Origin: an uncultured Granulosicoccus sp.
GTDB lineage: Bacteria > Pseudomonadota > Gammaproteobacteria > Granulosicoccales > Granulosicoccaceae
Reading direction: 5' to 3'
DNA: 64,000 nt
Assembly (NCBI GenBank): GCA_947492525.1
Contig: CANLNQ010000017.1
Coordinates: forward strand, 90,943-154,942
The position numbers and the translations under genes were made by a program. The notes beneath the pieces were generated by a model, which saw only the letters and a program-made list of their open reading frames with translations, was not told where the DNA came from and made no database searches. Shown here piece after piece: positions 8,068 to 17,186 of the stretch (its first letter is position 1; the number at the start of each line of letters is the position of its first letter).

Positions 8068-9546
8068 TCATGACATCGATTGCACATTGTCAGGTGTGAT
8101 CTCCATCTCGAACAAGCCGGCTCTACCCGGTTCATCCGGCAGCGAGCCCTCACCCAGAGCCAGTAGCATGGGGAGGGGGTCGAACTCGAAGCGCAGCAGA
8201 CGCGTTTCGCCGTCGATCAACGTTTCCAGAATGGCAATCTCGAACTCGATGACTTCGGCAAGCTGCGGCACATTGATATCCAGATCCTGAATGAAAGCGG
8301 CAAAGGCTCGTGCTTCTGTTGCCGCGAACAGATTGGGTGTGACGTTCCTGCGGTATTCGGCAAGAATGGCGCGATATACCGGCTCACCGAGTGCCAGGAT
8401 CAGCAACCGCGTTGTGCGCCGCAGATTACTGGTGATCATCGATGCACGGAACTCCAGTGACAGCTTCTGCAACAATGCAAGTCCCTCATCGTTGGCCAGT
8501 TCCTTGCCCAGCGCCTGTTCGGGTGATCGCCCGATGACCAGTGAACCCAATTCTCTCTGCCAGGCCAGAGGCGTTACCCTTTCCTCGTCTCGTTGCTCCA
8601 CCGGCCCGGGTTCAAGGGCACGGGCTTCTACACCACCAATGCTTCCACGATCAGTACGCGTGCCGCGCAATTCCCACAGTTCTCTGAGCCGTTCCAGTTG
8701 TCGGCAGATCTCATCCAGGCCAATGGATTCGACAAAGGATGGATAGATCTCGAAGATGATTGCCTTGAGATTCGGCAGGCGGGCAATGATATCCTTCGAC
8801 TCAGCGAACAGGGCATCGGGTATCGGCCCCGAGTGGGCATCCAGCCAATACCCGTCCATCCAGAACCCACCGGCCAGATGCACCTCCCAGACGCGCTCCA
8901 ATGGCAGTTGATCGATGAAGGCATCGATCGCCTGTCGACCATTCAGGGCATTGGTGTGAATGTTGTGCAAGTCCAGCAGGATGCCGGAGTCAGCCTGTGT
9001 CGCCACCGCTGCCATGAAATCCCCGTCCGCCATTTCATCAGGCCGCGCGGCCAGGTAATTGACGCCGGTCTCGATAGCCAGCTGGATACCCAGTTCATTC
9101 CGCAAACGCCGGATGGAATCGACAACCACCTCTACCCCCTGCTCACTCTGGCGCGGCGGCAGGAAGAAACCGGTCTGGAAATCATCGGTACTATTGAAGT
9201 TGAGGTGTTCGCTTGCCCAGGGCGATTCCAGATCCTGAATGATGTCCCGCAGCAGCGTGGTCTGGTTCGGATCATGGCGGTTGCTTCCGCCTACCGGCAC
9301 ACCGATGCTGTGAACCAGCTTTCTGAAAGGCAGCTCGCGAATGTGTCTTGCCACCGCTTCGGGTTGACGGTAGCGATCGCGATCTGCCCCTGTGTCGAGC
9401 CATGTTGTCTGAGGCTCGATCTCTATGAGATCCAGCAGATCGGACTGATGGTGGAGAATAGGCTCGATTGCCGAAGAAAAGGTGATTCCCACCCCCATCT
9501 CCGGCAACGCAAGCCCACTCTGGCTAGTTGGGGATACTGCCGCCAT
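8068..9546 (-). CDS. DUF692 multinuclear iron oxidase (MNIO) with fused C-terminal partner-like domain
   Basis: 492 residues. Residues ~16-290 carry the DUF692 TIM-barrel pattern of the MbnB/TglH/BufB oxidases: Glu42 and Glu44, VHSIG at 78-82, SEHLNF at 112-117, ETGVN at 159-163, LDLHN at 191-195, VHLAGG at 222-227, DAHSG at 236-240 and FEIYP at 265-269. These enzymes bind several iron atoms and oxidise cysteine or other residues of ribosomally made peptides. After a linker, residues ~330-470 look like an MbnC/HvfC-type recognition partner (AEYRRNVTPNLFA). The frame overlaps the upstream small gene by 23 bases; an internal ATG at 9498 with GGAG before it is an alternative start. Confidence 0.85.
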   Translation of the reverse strand: MAAVSPTSQSGLALPEMGVGITFSSAIEPILHHQSDLLDLIEIEPQTTWLDTGADRDRYRQPEAVARHIRELPFRKLVHSIGVPVGGSNRHDPNQTTLLRDIIQDLESPWASEHLNFNSTDDFQTGFFLPPRQSEQGVEVVVDSIRRLRNELGIQLAIETGVNYLAARPDEMADGDFMAAVATQADSGILLDLHNIHTNALNGRQAIDAFIDQLPLERVWEVHLAGGFWMDGYWLDAHSGPIPDALFAESKDIIARLPNLKAIIFEIYPSFVESIGLDEICRQLERLRELWELRGTRTDRGSIGGVEARALEPGPVEQRDEERVTPLAWQRELGSLVIGRSPEQALGKELANDEGLALLQKLSLEFRASMITSNLRRTTRLLILALGEPVYRAILAEYRRNVTPNLFAATEARAFAAFIQDLDINVPQLAEVIEFEIAILETLIDGETRLLRFEFDPLPMLLALGEGSLPDEPGRAGLFEMEITPDNVQSMS

Positions 9547-9982
9547 CGGAAATGATTCTCAGCTCTCGTTCAAAGGTCACATCGAATCCGGAGCAGCACA
9601 TGGCCTGTCCTCCCTGCTCCCAATGAGGGCCGATGCGCTTGCCCAGGATATCGATGGTCTTGAGGATCTTCTTCAGGTCATACTCCACGCTGGGAGCAAT
9701 GGGCACCGTGACCCTACGCTCTCTGACACCACGCGAGACGGCTTGCCCCGCGCGCACCGCTGTGGGCGTCACCGCCAATTTCTTGTCGATGATGAAATCA
9801 CGCTCACTCTCGAAGGTGCAGTCGAAACCGGAAAAGCATTCGGGGCAACCGAGTCTTTCCGCAAACGCGGCCACGCCTTTCTTGAACGTATCCAGATCAT
9901 TCGCAACCGATGCCGCCATTGATATTCGAACCGCCCCACCCGGCCATGCCTGTAAATCCTTGTCGATCTTCTTCTTCGCCAT
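9524..9982 (-). CDS. Candidate RiPP-type precursor with duplicated SGFD motif
   Basis: 152 residues from the ATG at 9982, which has CAGGAG seven bases upstream; the longer frame from 10048 lacks such a site. The protein consists of two related halves. The first (about 17-66) ends in CFSGFDCTFE at 49-58, and the second (about 91-145) ends in CCSGFDVTFE at 129-138. Each half starts with a strand and an Ala-Ser-Val-x-x-Asp-Leu segment. Cysteines are at 46, 49, 55, 129 and 130. There is no signal peptide. Its stop overlaps the oxidase start, so the two are probably made together. I infer it is the oxidase substrate; I do not recognise a named family. Confidence 0.6.
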   Translation of the reverse strand: MAKKKIDKDLQAWPGGAVRISMAASVANDLDTFKKGVAAFAERLGCPECFSGFDCTFESERDFIIDKKLAVTPTAVRAGQAVSRGVRERRVTVPIAPSVEYDLKKILKTIDILGKRIGPHWEQGGQAMCCSGFDVTFERELRIISDGGSIPN

Positions 9983-10242
9983 TTTCCACTCCTGTTTGAA
10001 CAGTGTTTCTACTGAACTCTGATCGGACGAATCGCGTCGAGCAAACATGATTCACGTACTGAAGTCGCGCAGGACGCAGCTTGCCAATCCATGAAGTGCC
10101 CTACGGGTCAGCGAGCTTCGCGCACCCGTCTGGCGCTTCAATAGATACTCCCCTGGTGTGAAGGCAACAAGCTTACAAAAGTCTAGCCATGGAGAATCAG
10201 CACGGCGTGGGACTCGACACGCGGCAATGGTCAGCGCGTCGA

Positions 10243-10503
10243 CGGATGAGCCGGACGAGGACGCGCCCCATGATCCACCGGAACCTGAAGCACTGGGCAG
10301 ATCCGTGTCACCAAGACGTGTCTCGGCACGATTCATCGGCACGCCAAGCATCTCACCGGCTATCTGCGACAAGATGGTATGGCAGCCAGTACCGATATCA
10401 GTCATGTCGGTCTCGACGATGACAGAGCCGTCGGCCGATAGAGTGACTTTCGCTTCCGATTGCATCAGCACATTGACACGCGCCGCCGAGGCCATGCCCA
10501 TGA
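10243..10503 (-). pseudogene. Fragment of molybdenum hydroxylase large-subunit gene
   Basis: About 260 bp matching positions 20133-20393 of the complete paoC-like gene in this window, with roughly nine differences counted by eye (about 96% identity). It encodes the internal [14 protein letters not shown] to [17 protein letters not shown] segment. On both sides the similarity stops abruptly: downstream the frame runs into unrelated sequence to a stop at 10052, and upstream it leaves the homologous gene. It cannot be functional. The copy has the same orientation as the intact gene, 9.9 kb away. Confidence 0.85.
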
Positions 10504-11364
10504 TGAGGCGTACGGTGCGATGTCATTAGTGCAGGGTTGTATCCGCGGGATGTCCAGCCCAATTGCAATTCTGTCAACGTAGTCTGCTCATCATTGCCCC
10601 TGTTCAGTGCAACGCCCCAAGAATAGGCATTTGGTGGAGGAGTGCTATCTGATGCTTAACTCCTGGAAGGAGGCGCCACGGGAATCTTGACCCAACTTTC
10701 CCAAAGTGGCTGTGAAAATCTGCGATGGCTAAGTCTGGAGGCCAGCGCACCAGAGTTGACATAGACCTGCGAAAGACCAGTTCTCGCAAGTGTTGTTTGG
10801 CGTTTAAAACCGGACCATCTAAGCGCTATAAACCTCAACCGGATTCATGCCGATTCTGCGGATGAAGATTCGGTTGTGATGCCGCACATGAAGCTCGGAT
10901 GAAGAGAGTTGCTGCCTGACAGCTTCAGGCCAAAATCCGGGCGTTTGGGATACTGGGACGACAGGCTTGCCAGATGACCTGTTCCAACCCACCCAACAGA
11001 CAAACTGCCGATATTTCAGATCCTATTCGCGATAGTACTGCGCATTGCCGAGACCAGCCTCTTATCAGGCAAGCACCTGACTTTCAGAATAAGCATGACA
11101 GTTGAATACTTGACGGCGTGAACACATGAATTATTACTCACTACTAGCGGTAATCATCTACTCGCAAGCGATTCCGGATCATTCTATGACGTCGACTTGC
11201 ATTGCCCTGAAGTGAAAAAATCTGTCATGCGGCCAAGACAAGCACTTGATTCAAAGGGAATTTCCATAAAGTGAATCCAAGGACATTCGCCTTGAACGGC
11301 TCATATCTTACATCCTGTAAAAAATGCTTGAAAAAGGCATTCCTTGTGAATTACTATCCAACGT
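10504..11364. other. Gene-poor stretch upstream of ROK regulator
   Basis: 861 bp in which no open frame on either strand has recognisable protein features; the frames present are 60-62 codons or shorter. The last 150 bp are AT-rich and probably hold the promoter of the ROK regulator. Lying next to a truncated gene copy, the region looks like recombination debris. Confidence 0.5.
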
Positions 11365-12630
11365 ATGGTTATTAATTCAAATGTGAGCGCGACACCTGCA
11401 AGCCTTCGTAAAACCCACCGAGGGATGATTCTGTCGCGAATCAAGGCAGAGCCGGGCATTTCTCGAGCTGAGTTGGCACGCGTGTGCGGCTTCTCGGAAA
11501 TGGCCGCAACCCGAATTGTCAGAGAGTTACTGGCCGCCGGCATCATCGAAGAATCCAACGCCAAGGAAAAAGCAAAGTCCGGAACAAAGAAGAAGCACGT
11601 CGGCAGACCGAAAACCGGCCTTCATATCGTGAAGGATGGCTTGTTTGCAGTAGGGATCACGGTGTCTGCCTATCATTCTGAAGTATCGATCTGTGACGCG
11701 GATGGTCAGCATCGCGCGAGCAGTCGTCTTGAAAATGTTACGTTTGACAATGTATCTGATGCCGCTCGGGTCTACGCCCATGCGTTGCGAGACTTGATTG
11801 AAACATCTGGTATAGACGTTGATCGAATTGCCGGGGTCGGAGTAGCACTGTCCGCCAGAACATTGCCCGACCGTGGTGAGATCGTGAAATCCGACTATTT
11901 TGGCTGGTTAAACGACGGTGGTCAGTTCCGTCGCGAAATCCAGAAGGTGATCAATCTACCTGTCGAAATTGAAAACATAGCCAATGCACTAGCCATTGCA
12001 GAAATGCGGTTTGGTGCCGCGCGCAATGTTGCCGATTTCACGCTGATTCACGTCGCGACTTTCGTTGGTGCGGGGGTGGTTTCAGACCACCGTTTGGTGC
12101 GAGGAAATTCTGGAATTTCCGGTCAGTTGGGACATTTTCGGGCAGAAGATCGGCCTCTGGTCTGCGTATGCGATCGACATGATTGTCTCAACCTCTCGGC
12201 AACGGGTTTTGGGCTGTTGTCGCGCATGGGCAAGTTGGATCATCGGGCTTTTGACACATCGAAATTATCATTCTATGCCAACTCCCTGCTAGCCGCGCTC
12301 AATGACCCGAAAGCCACCGATCTGGTTGCTGAGGCCGGTGAACAACTCGCCCCTGCGCTGGACAGTGTCGCTAAACTTCTGGGGCCGAAGTTGATGATCA
12401 TCAGCGGCTATCTTGGCGCGAATGACTGCTATTTCAATGCACTTGAGGCCGTACTGAAACATCAATTCGATTACGATCCGCAAGGGTCTTACCAATTGGT
12501 GAAGGGCACTATAGCCTCGGTGGAATCTGCGGCGCTACTGGCTTTGCACGCGTTTTGTTATTCCAACCGTTTTGACTATGACCGGTTTGCGCGCACGTCA
12601 AAACACTCAGAGGATGCTTTCCATGGGTGA
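11365..12630 (+). CDS. ROK-family transcriptional regulator
   Basis: 421 residues. A winged helix-turn-helix covers ~15-75 (ISRAELARVCGFSEMAATRIVRE read in pieces), followed by a basic linker and a ROK sugar-kinase-like domain from ~90. The ROK zinc-site region reads CVCDRHDCLN, a divergent form of CxCGxxGCxE, and the family GNSGISGQLGH motif is present. XylR/NagC-type ROK regulators sense sugars or derivatives. The gene end overlaps the TRAP permease start by 8 bases, so it probably controls the transporter and sulfatase operon it heads. No strong ribosome-binding site precedes the ATG. Confidence 0.88.
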   Translation: MVINSNVSATPASLRKTHRGMILSRIKAEPGISRAELARVCGFSEMAATRIVRELLAAGIIEESNAKEKAKSGTKKKHVGRPKTGLHIVKDGLFAVGITVSAYHSEVSICDADGQHRASSRLENVTFDNVSDAARVYAHALRDLIETSGIDVDRIAGVGVALSARTLPDRGEIVKSDYFGWLNDGGQFRREIQKVINLPVEIENIANALAIAEMRFGAARNVADFTLIHVATFVGAGVVSDHRLVRGNSGISGQLGHFRAEDRPLVCVCDRHDCLNLSATGFGLLSRMGKLDHRAFDTSKLSFYANSLLAALNDPKATDLVAEAGEQLAPALDSVAKLLGPKLMIISGYLGANDCYFNALEAVLKHQFDYDPQGSYQLVKGTIASVESAALLALHAFCYSNRFDYDRFARTSKHSEDAFHG

Positions 12631-14533
12631 TTCGGCGTACGCCAAAGCTCTCTCGCTTGTCATCTCGATCACTGCAGTAATCCTTGTCGGATTAACGCTT
12701 TATACCGCTTTTTTCGGCGTCTATCCGGATGGCATCCAACGTAGCGCTCATCTTTTGCTTGTGATGATCCTCGTTTTCGCAATGTCTCTCAAGGCGACAC
12801 TCGTCCGCGATACCGACAATGCACAAGGACCGGCTGTTCTGATCAGGCAGGCCTGGATCATTCTCATGCTCATCGGATCAGTAGTAGCGACGGGCCATCA
12901 ACTGTTCAATTTCGATGCGATCAACAATCGGTACGGATCGATAACGCAATACGAGATCTATTTTGGCGCCGTACTAGTCATTGCCCTGTTCGATGCCTGT
13001 CGCCGCACCATCGGTTGGCCAATCATCCTGCTTGCCAGCATTTTCATTCTCTATGGACTATTCGGGGCCTATTTGCCCACCCCACTGGCGCATCGTGGTT
13101 ATTCACTTCAGCGAGTAGCATCACAGATCTATCTTGGAGGGGGTGGCATCTTCGGCACACCGCTGGGCGTGAGTGCGACTTTCGTTACTGGAGTCGTTGT
13201 GCTCGGCGCTTTACTCGAGAAGACCGGCGCAGGTCAGGTATTGATGGACTTTGCGACCGCTCTTACAGGACGGATGCGCGGTGGGCCCGCGAAGGCGGCA
13301 GTTGTCGGATCCAGCCTGATGGGCATGATTTCGGGTACTGCGGTTGCCAACGTATTGACAACGGGACCAATCTCGATCCCTCTGATGCGCAAAAGTGGAT
13401 ACCGCAAGGAAGCAGCTGGAGCAATTGAAGCCGTGTCGTCTACCGGTGGGCAATTGATGCCACCAGTCATGGGCGCGGCGGCCTTCATCATGGCGGAATT
13501 CACCGAAACCTCCTATCTGACTATCGCCAAAGCCGCGTTCCTGCCAGCGGTAATCTTCTACGCCGTTCTACTGGCAATGGTGCATTTCGAGGCCATCAAG
13601 CGCAACATCCCGGCCTTACGTGCCGCAGATTCGATTACGGAATGGCGATCGATCCTCAAGCACTCCTACCTTCTGATCCCATTACCGGTTTTCGTCAGCA
13701 TGCTGCTTAACGGCAATTCGATCATGTTGTCATCATTCTGGGCGATCGTGGCCTCCACCATGGTTAGCTACTTGAACAGAACAACTGCCCTCACTCCGCG
13801 CCGGATTGTCGATACCTGTATCGCTGCCGCCAACGCGGTTATTCCCGTCGCTCTGGCCTGTGCCGCTGCAGGTGTAATCATCGGGATCATCACGTTGACA
13901 GGTATCGGACTGAAGTTCTCGACCCTGGTTGTCGCATTTTCGGGCGGCTCGCTGCCTCTGGCGCTGGTTTTGACGATGCTGACCTGCCTTGTTCTGGGCA
14001 TGGGCCTACCGACCGCAGCGGCCTACATACTGGTTGCCACACTGGTGGCCCCTGCACTGGTAAACCTCGGCGTCAGCCTACTGGCGGCGCATCTCTTTGT
14101 TCTTTATTCAGCAATGCTGTCATCAATAACTCCACCCGTAGCCTTGGCAGCCTATGCTGCAGCTTCAATAGCAAACGGCAACCCTCTCAAAATAGCGGTG
14201 CTGTCCTGCAAATTTGGCATGGCAGCATTTGCAGTCCCCTACTTCTTCGTTTATGACCCCGCGATCCTGGGACTGGAGGTGACATGGGTGCAGATCACCT
14301 TGTCCTTCGTCACTGCGATCCTGGGCGGCATTTGTGCCAGCGCCGCCCTGATGGGGTATTTCACTGACCGTCTGAGCATGGTCAAACGTCTCATCTTTGC
14401 GATAACCGCCATTTTCTTCATGAACTCGGATTGGCGTATTGATCTTGCCGCCTTCGCAATTTTCACAGCCCTTGTCTATTGGACATCACGCCTAGCGACA
14501 CCATTAGCAAAAACAGAAACCAAGACAGGGTAA
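12623..14533 (+). CDS. TRAP transporter fused permease (TAXI type)
   Basis: About 637 residues of almost continuous membrane segments, matching the 4TM/12TM fused DctQM permeases that work with TAXI-type binding proteins. Family landmarks include GALLEKTGAGQVLMDFA, MGMISGTAVANV and the second-repeat GMGLPTAAAYILVATLVAP. I chose the ATG at 12623, which overlaps the regulator stop (ATGGGTGA); the frame is open from 12572 and an ATG at 12614 is also possible. It imports a small organic solute using the sodium or proton gradient together with the next gene product. Confidence 0.92.
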   Translation: MGDSAYAKALSLVISITAVILVGLTLYTAFFGVYPDGIQRSAHLLLVMILVFAMSLKATLVRDTDNAQGPAVLIRQAWIILMLIGSVVATGHQLFNFDAINNRYGSITQYEIYFGAVLVIALFDACRRTIGWPIILLASIFILYGLFGAYLPTPLAHRGYSLQRVASQIYLGGGGIFGTPLGVSATFVTGVVVLGALLEKTGAGQVLMDFATALTGRMRGGPAKAAVVGSSLMGMISGTAVANVLTTGPISIPLMRKSGYRKEAAGAIEAVSSTGGQLMPPVMGAAAFIMAEFTETSYLTIAKAAFLPAVIFYAVLLAMVHFEAIKRNIPALRAADSITEWRSILKHSYLLIPLPVFVSMLLNGNSIMLSSFWAIVASTMVSYLNRTTALTPRRIVDTCIAAANAVIPVALACAAAGVIIGIITLTGIGLKFSTLVVAFSGGSLPLALVLTMLTCLVLGMGLPTAAAYILVATLVAPALVNLGVSLLAAHLFVLYSAMLSSITPPVALAAYAAASIANGNPLKIAVLSCKFGMAAFAVPYFFVYDPAILGLEVTWVQITLSFVTAILGGICASAALMGYFTDRLSMVKRLIFAITAIFFMNSDWRIDLAAFAIFTALVYWTSRLATPLAKTETKTG

Positions 14534-14568
14534 TAACCACAAAATAAAACCCCGGAGGGAGATACCAG

Positions 14569-15543
14569 ATGAAGCTTGACCTCAAGATCATTCTCTTTAC
14601 AGCGACCACCTTGGTCGTCCCGACTTTCACACAGGCCGCGGACTACTTGTCAATCGGCTCCTGCCCCGTAACCTGTACCGCCTACACCTGGTCGGCAGGT
14701 ATCGCCGATGTGATCAACAAGAACGTGGAGGGCGTGCAAGCTACGGCCGAAGAAACCAAAGGCTATGTAGCCAATATCGCTTTGATGCAAGGTGGGGAAA
14801 TGGAAGCCTCGATGGCAACGTCCTTGTCCGCCTATGAAGCTTATACGGCCACTGGGAACTACGAAGGCTCGGAGGCCGGCAAGGTCATGGCCTGGATGTC
14901 GATTGCACCGGTTGCCATGCACATCATTGCGCTTGAAGATGGGCCTGTGAACTCGATTGAAGACCTCAAAGGCAAGCGCATTGGCATGGGCCAGCCGGGT
15001 GGCGTTTCCATGCTTGATGCAAACGCACTGATGTCCAAGGTCGCTGGTGAGGATTTTGAACCTTTCCGGGTTCGCCTGGGCGATATGGTTGACATGCTGA
15101 GTGACGGCAACATCGACGCTGCGTTGTGGAACGGGTCTTTCCCACTTGCCCCGTTGATCAAGCTGAGTGCGCAGCGCGATCTGAAGCTTATTCCCGTCGA
15201 AGACGACTTTCTTGATGCCCTGCGTGCGGATTATCCACCCTACTTCCGGCTGTCCATTCCGAGCGGCACCTATGAAGATGTCAAAGACGACACCCCAACG
15301 TACGGGCTGGCGAACGGACTGGTAATTCTGGCTGACGTACCCGAAGAACGGGTCTACCAGATGACCAAGGCGATTTTCGAAAATCTAGACGCTCTGGCAG
15401 GAGTACATCACGCGTTCAGCAGAGTGTCCGCAGACACAATCCTCAACGGCTTTGGTTCTCCGTTGCACCCTGGTGCATTACGCTACTACCGCGAAATCAA
15501 TGTGCCAGGTATCGAGGAGTTCGTCACCAGAACGGGGGGCTGA
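14569..15543 (+). CDS. TAXI-family TRAP solute-binding protein
   Basis: 324 residues with a signal peptide ending TFTQAADY. The mature protein has the TAXI fold: YLSIGSCPVTCTAYTWSAGI near the start, EETKGYVANIALMQGGEMEA, and a hinge segment with DLKGKRIGMGQPGGVSMLDA. It delivers substrate in the periplasm to the fused permease encoded 35 bp upstream. A GGAGG ribosome-binding site lies ahead of the start. The extra cysteine pair in SCPVTC is unusual and may form a disulfide. Context with a sulfatase suggests a sulfated or quaternary-amine substrate. Confidence 0.92.
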   Translation: MKLDLKIILFTATTLVVPTFTQAADYLSIGSCPVTCTAYTWSAGIADVINKNVEGVQATAEETKGYVANIALMQGGEMEASMATSLSAYEAYTATGNYEGSEAGKVMAWMSIAPVAMHIIALEDGPVNSIEDLKGKRIGMGQPGGVSMLDANALMSKVAGEDFEPFRVRLGDMVDMLSDGNIDAALWNGSFPLAPLIKLSAQRDLKLIPVEDDFLDALRADYPPYFRLSIPSGTYEDVKDDTPTYGLANGLVILADVPEERVYQMTKAIFENLDALAGVHHAFSRVSADTILNGFGSPLHPGALRYYREINVPGIEEFVTRTGG

Positions 15544-15617
15544 TTCGTCACCTCCGCCCTTCGGTTCGCCTCAGTTGCGCGGGCCGAAGGTAAATTTTCA
15601 ATAATCAGGATTCTGCC

Positions 15618-17186
15618 ATGTCTCGCCCGAATATCCTTGTCATCCAAGCCGATCAGATGACTGCCCTGTGCCTGTCTGCCTATGGCAAACCTTACGCCAT
15701 TACGCCGAACATCGACAAGATGACCAGGAACGGAACAACTTTTACCAACAGCTATTGCAACAATCCGGTTTGCGGTCCGTCAAGGGCGTCGATGATGACC
15801 GGTCGATTGCCGTCTGATGTTGGCGTATTCGACAATGGCGCGGAATTTCTGCCGTCAGAGCCGACCTTCGCGCACTACTTGCGCACGCTTGGCTACAAGA
15901 CGACACTTTCCGGCAAGATGCATTTTGTGGGCCCTGATCAACTTCATGGATTCGAGGAGCGCTTGACCACGGATATCTACCCATCCGACTTTGCCTGGAC
16001 TGCAGATTGGGATCAGACAGACGAACCCTATGCTCCTTCAGTCATGAGTCTTCTGAGCGTAGTCGAGGCTGGGCATTGCGAGCGAAATCTCCAAATCGAT
16101 TACGACGAGGAAGTGTTCAGCGCCGCCAGGCAAGAGATGTACAACCACGCGCGATCGACTGATGACAGGCCATTCATGCTGCATGTCTCTTTCACGCAAC
16201 CTCACAACCCATTCGTCGCTGGCAAGAAGTATTGGGACATGTATGAGGGCATCGACATCCCGGAACCCGAAGTCGCGCATATACCCTATGAAGACCGCGA
16301 CCCCTGGGCGCAGAGGTATTTCCTGACCATCCGGCAGGACGAGTTCGATATCACGCCGGAGCAACTCTACAACGCGCGTCGTGGCTACTTCGCGATGGTC
16401 ACTCATTTCGATGAGTTGATTGGGGGCCTGGTAGAGACGCTTGAAAGCATTGGTCAGTTGGACAATACCTATATCTTCATTACATCAGACCATGGTGAAA
16501 TGCTGGGTGAACGAGGTATGTGGTTCAAGTTCAACCCTTACGAGGCATCGGTCCGGGTACCACTGATTGCACAGGGTCCCAAACTGAAAGCCGGCCACCG
16601 GGAAGACGCGCTGGTCTCGCTGGTTGACTTGCTGCCGACCTTTGTGGACATTGCAAGCGATGGAAAATTCGATAGCTATGTAGCCCCTCATGACGGGCGC
16701 AGCCTGTTCGATTTACCTGCTCGTGGAAGCGCTGACGACAAGATATTCATTGAATTCAACGGCGAAGGCCTCTATGCCCCCGCACTGATCATGATCAAGG
16801 GTAACCTGAAACTGGTACACAGCCGGACCGATCCGAAGATGCTCTTTGATCTTGAAAAAGACCCGCTTGAATTGGTCAATTTGTCGGAAGATCCCGCTTA
16901 TCAGGACGCCATGAACGCGATGTTTGCCGAAATGCACGCACGCTGGGATGAAGATGATCTCGACCAGCGTATCAGGACATCACAGCGCAAACGTATCTTC
17001 GTTCAGAACGCCATGAAGCACGGCCGCTTTCCATCGTGGGACTTTGGACCGGCTTATGATCCATCGAAGGTTTATGTGCGCGGTGGAAGCGATCCAAGCA
17101 CAACGGCAACCAAACAGCGCGGACGCTATCCTTACGTCCCTGTTACTCCACCACAGTATCCGAGAAATGCAAAAAAGCAAAGATAG
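15618..17186 (+). CDS. Choline-sulfatase-like sulfatase
   Basis: 522 residues of the type I sulfatase family. Metal-site residues appear in ADQMTA near 11-16, and the formylglycine motif is Cys52-Gly-Pro-Ser-Arg56. A central TSDHGEMLGERG motif supplies further metal and sulfate ligands. The C-terminal tail with RGRYPYVP resembles the choline-sulfatase C-terminal extension. It would hydrolyse a sulfate ester in the cytoplasm since no signal peptide is visible, after uptake by the TRAP system just upstream. Choline-O-sulfate is the best guess, but no betaine-synthesis genes are adjacent, so another sulfate ester is possible. Confidence 0.85.
   Translation: MSRPNILVIQADQMTALCLSAYGKPYAITPNIDKMTRNGTTFTNSYCNNPVCGPSRASMMTGRLPSDVGVFDNGAEFLPSEPTFAHYLRTLGYKTTLSGKMHFVGPDQLHGFEERLTTDIYPSDFAWTADWDQTDEPYAPSVMSLLSVVEAGHCERNLQIDYDEEVFSAARQEMYNHARSTDDRPFMLHVSFTQPHNPFVAGKKYWDMYEGIDIPEPEVAHIPYEDRDPWAQRYFLTIRQDEFDITPEQLYNARRGYFAMVTHFDELIGGLVETLESIGQLDNTYIFITSDHGEMLGERGMWFKFNPYEASVRVPLIAQGPKLKAGHREDALVSLVDLLPTFVDIASDGKFDSYVAPHDGRSLFDLPARGSADDKIFIEFNGEGLYAPALIMIKGNLKLVHSRTDPKMLFDLEKDPLELVNLSEDPAYQDAMNAMFAEMHARWDEDDLDQRIRTSQRKRIFVQNAMKHGRFPSWDFGPAYDPSKVYVRGGSDPSTTATKQRGRYPYVPVTPPQYPRNAKKQR

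Noticed and set aside
8593..9555. 320-codon open frame on the plus strand
   Set aside because: Lies fully antisense to the DUF692 oxidase, whose conserved residues fix the real frame; its own translation has no domain features.
10052..10242. Extension of the paoC fragment frame to its stop
   Set aside because: Translation past 10243 has no resemblance to the enzyme; it is open by chance after the break.
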